This document shows positions 63,373 to 64,000 of a DNA stretch of 64,000 nt, one piece after another. Both the position numbers and the translations under genes were made by a program. Position 1 is the first letter of the stretch, and each line of letters opens with the position of its first letter. The DNA is from Pseudooceanicola marinus (lineage in GTDB: Bacteria; Pseudomonadota; Alphaproteobacteria; Rhodobacterales; Rhodobacteraceae). The stretch is from the NCBI RefSeq assembly GCF_020177265.1, contig NZ_JAIVMC010000017.1, forward strand, positions 1 through 64,000. Direction: 5' to 3'. Below the pieces are notes generated by a model, which worked only from the letters and a program-made list of their open reading frames with translations, had not been told where the DNA came from and did not search any database.

Positions 63373-63512
63373 CACGGACAGGCAAAGATGGGAAAAAGCT
63401 CTGCAATACCAGCGCTACGGCGTCCCAGACCGCCCCCCGCTGCGCCCTCGTGATTTCAACAGGTTGCAGGCCATGTGTCCCACGGTTTCCGGCGGCGCCG
63501 AGGCAGGGGGAA

Positions 63513-63560
63513 GTAGCGGAAACGCTACACTACCTTGACCAAATGTAGCTTTAACGCTAC
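63513..63560. promoter_or_regulatory. Twin operator of the right-end toxin-antitoxin pair
   Basis: GTAGC-N6-GCTAC occurs twice, at 63513-63528 and 63545-63560, with centres 32 bp apart (three helical turns). A TTGACC -35-like box lies between (63535-63540). The toxin ATG is ten bases downstream of the second site. Confidence 0.78.
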
Positions 63561-63570
63561 ACACCCCCCC

Positions 63571-63822
63571 ATGAAGTCGATCACTTACAAGCCAGCAGCC
63601 ATCCGCATGCTCCGCAAGATGCCCCGGAACGACGCCAAACGGATCACTGGCAAGATCGAGCAATACGCCGAGGACCCGTCGTCTCTGGCCAACAACGTCA
63701 AAGCCCTGAAGGGCCGGGACGGCATACGGCTTCGGGTCGGTGACTGGCGGGTGATCATGAACGATCAGGGCGAGGTCCTGGACGTGCTGACAATTGGCCC
63801 CCGTGGCGGGGTCTACGACTGA
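63571..63822 (+). CDS. RelE/ParE-type toxin
   Basis: 83 residues: MKSITYKPAAIRMLRKMPRN, then DAKRITGKIEQYAED and LKGRDGIRLRVGDWRVIMND, ending GPRGGVYD. This is the RelE fold with the conserved RLRVGDWRVI strand; it most likely cleaves ribosome-bound mRNA. ATG 63571 lies ten bases after the operator. The antitoxin gene follows after 11 bases with AAGGAGG. Confidence 0.9.
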   Translation: MKSITYKPAAIRMLRKMPRNDAKRITGKIEQYAEDPSSLANNVKALKGRDGIRLRVGDWRVIMNDQGEVLDVLTIGPRGGVYD

Positions 63823-63833
63823 AGGAGGCGATT

Positions 63834-64000
63834 ATGAACGAAATGGTGACCATTCCCCGCGACGAATACGACCGCCTGCGTCAGGCGGCCGAGGATCTGT
63901 CGGACCTGCAGGCCTATGACCGGGCCATGGAAGCCGGCGGCGAAAGCATCCCGGCCGAATACGTAAACCGGATCCTGGACGGCGAGAACCCCGTGCGGGT
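63834..64000 (+). CDS. Antitoxin, cut by window edge
   Basis: The frame MNEMVTIPRDEYDRLRQAAE then DLSDLQAYDRAMEAGGESIP runs to the end of the window and is open. It has the strand-helix start and acidic helices of RelB/Phd-like antitoxins. GAAGGAGG precedes the ATG. Pairs with the toxin just upstream. Confidence 0.85.
   Translation, partial: MNEMVTIPRDEYDRLRQAAEDLSDLQAYDRAMEAGGESIPAEYVNRILDGENPVR

Noticed and set aside
63361-63380. tRNA gene 3' end at ATGGTGCCCCCACACGG
   Set aside because: No tRNA arms follow on either strand; only the short core resembles a tRNA end.

Overview
The window looks like chromosome of a Rhodobacteraceae (Roseobacter-lineage) alphaproteobacterium. The evidence is high GC, a minus-strand murA / DUF2948 / hisD / UPF0262 / phosphatase / infA / maf / RNase E/G / yacG / tRNA-Phe block in the order I associate with that family, several TRAP transporters, and roseobacter-style catabolic operons. 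No taxon can be proven from the sequence alone.

Layout. (1) 1-1450: a tyrosine integrase gene framed almost exactly by a perfect 85-bp inverted repeat; each arm carries the integrase start region and a copy of the tRNA-Phe 3' end. (2) 1431-15993: a 14.6-kb element in the 3' end of tRNA-Phe, bounded by 18-bp direct repeats. It holds a P4-type integrase, an AlpA-like regulator, a winged-helix protein followed by five spaced iteron-like repeats, a DUF2786 protein, a HigB/HigA toxin-antitoxin pair, a Rap1a/Tai-like secreted protein, two tandem signal-peptide paralogues, two large proteins resembling phage ejection proteins, and scattered small-terminase and ParB-like fragments. I see no large terminase, portal or capsid gene, so it is a decayed prophage or a phage satellite. 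(3) 15978-24887: housekeeping block on the minus strand, ending at tRNA-Thr. (4) 25044-31963: a TAXI-type TRAP transporter divergent from hutG, hutF and an IclR regulator. (5) 32000-35258: a TPP-riboswitch-controlled ykoF-thiX-thiZ-thiY operon for uptake of a thiamine or pyrimidine precursor. (6) 35536-41819: katG, an acyl-CoA synthetase and an ABC exporter. (7) 42106-47259: a two-gene molybdenum hydroxylase with a tri-haem fusion (NicAB-like) and an aminotransferase. (8) 47473-57743: a divergent regulon resembling hydroxycinnamate catabolism (feruloyl-CoA synthase, SDR and acyl-CoA dehydrogenase one way; crotonase, MarR, amidohydrolase and a DctPQM TRAP transporter the other), plus a second MarR gene. 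(9) 57995-64000: an accessory region with tRNA-Gly, a large glycoside-hydrolase/RTX protein, an IS5 remnant, an OpgC-like acyltransferase, a decayed second copy of the first integrase, and a RelE-type toxin-antitoxin pair cut by the window edge.

Working together: the catabolic operons each pair a transporter with acyl-CoA or amino-acid degradation enzymes and a local regulator, typical of a marine heterotroph. The integrase-bearing ends and the tRNA-Phe element are the mobile part, and hold most of the unexplained structure.
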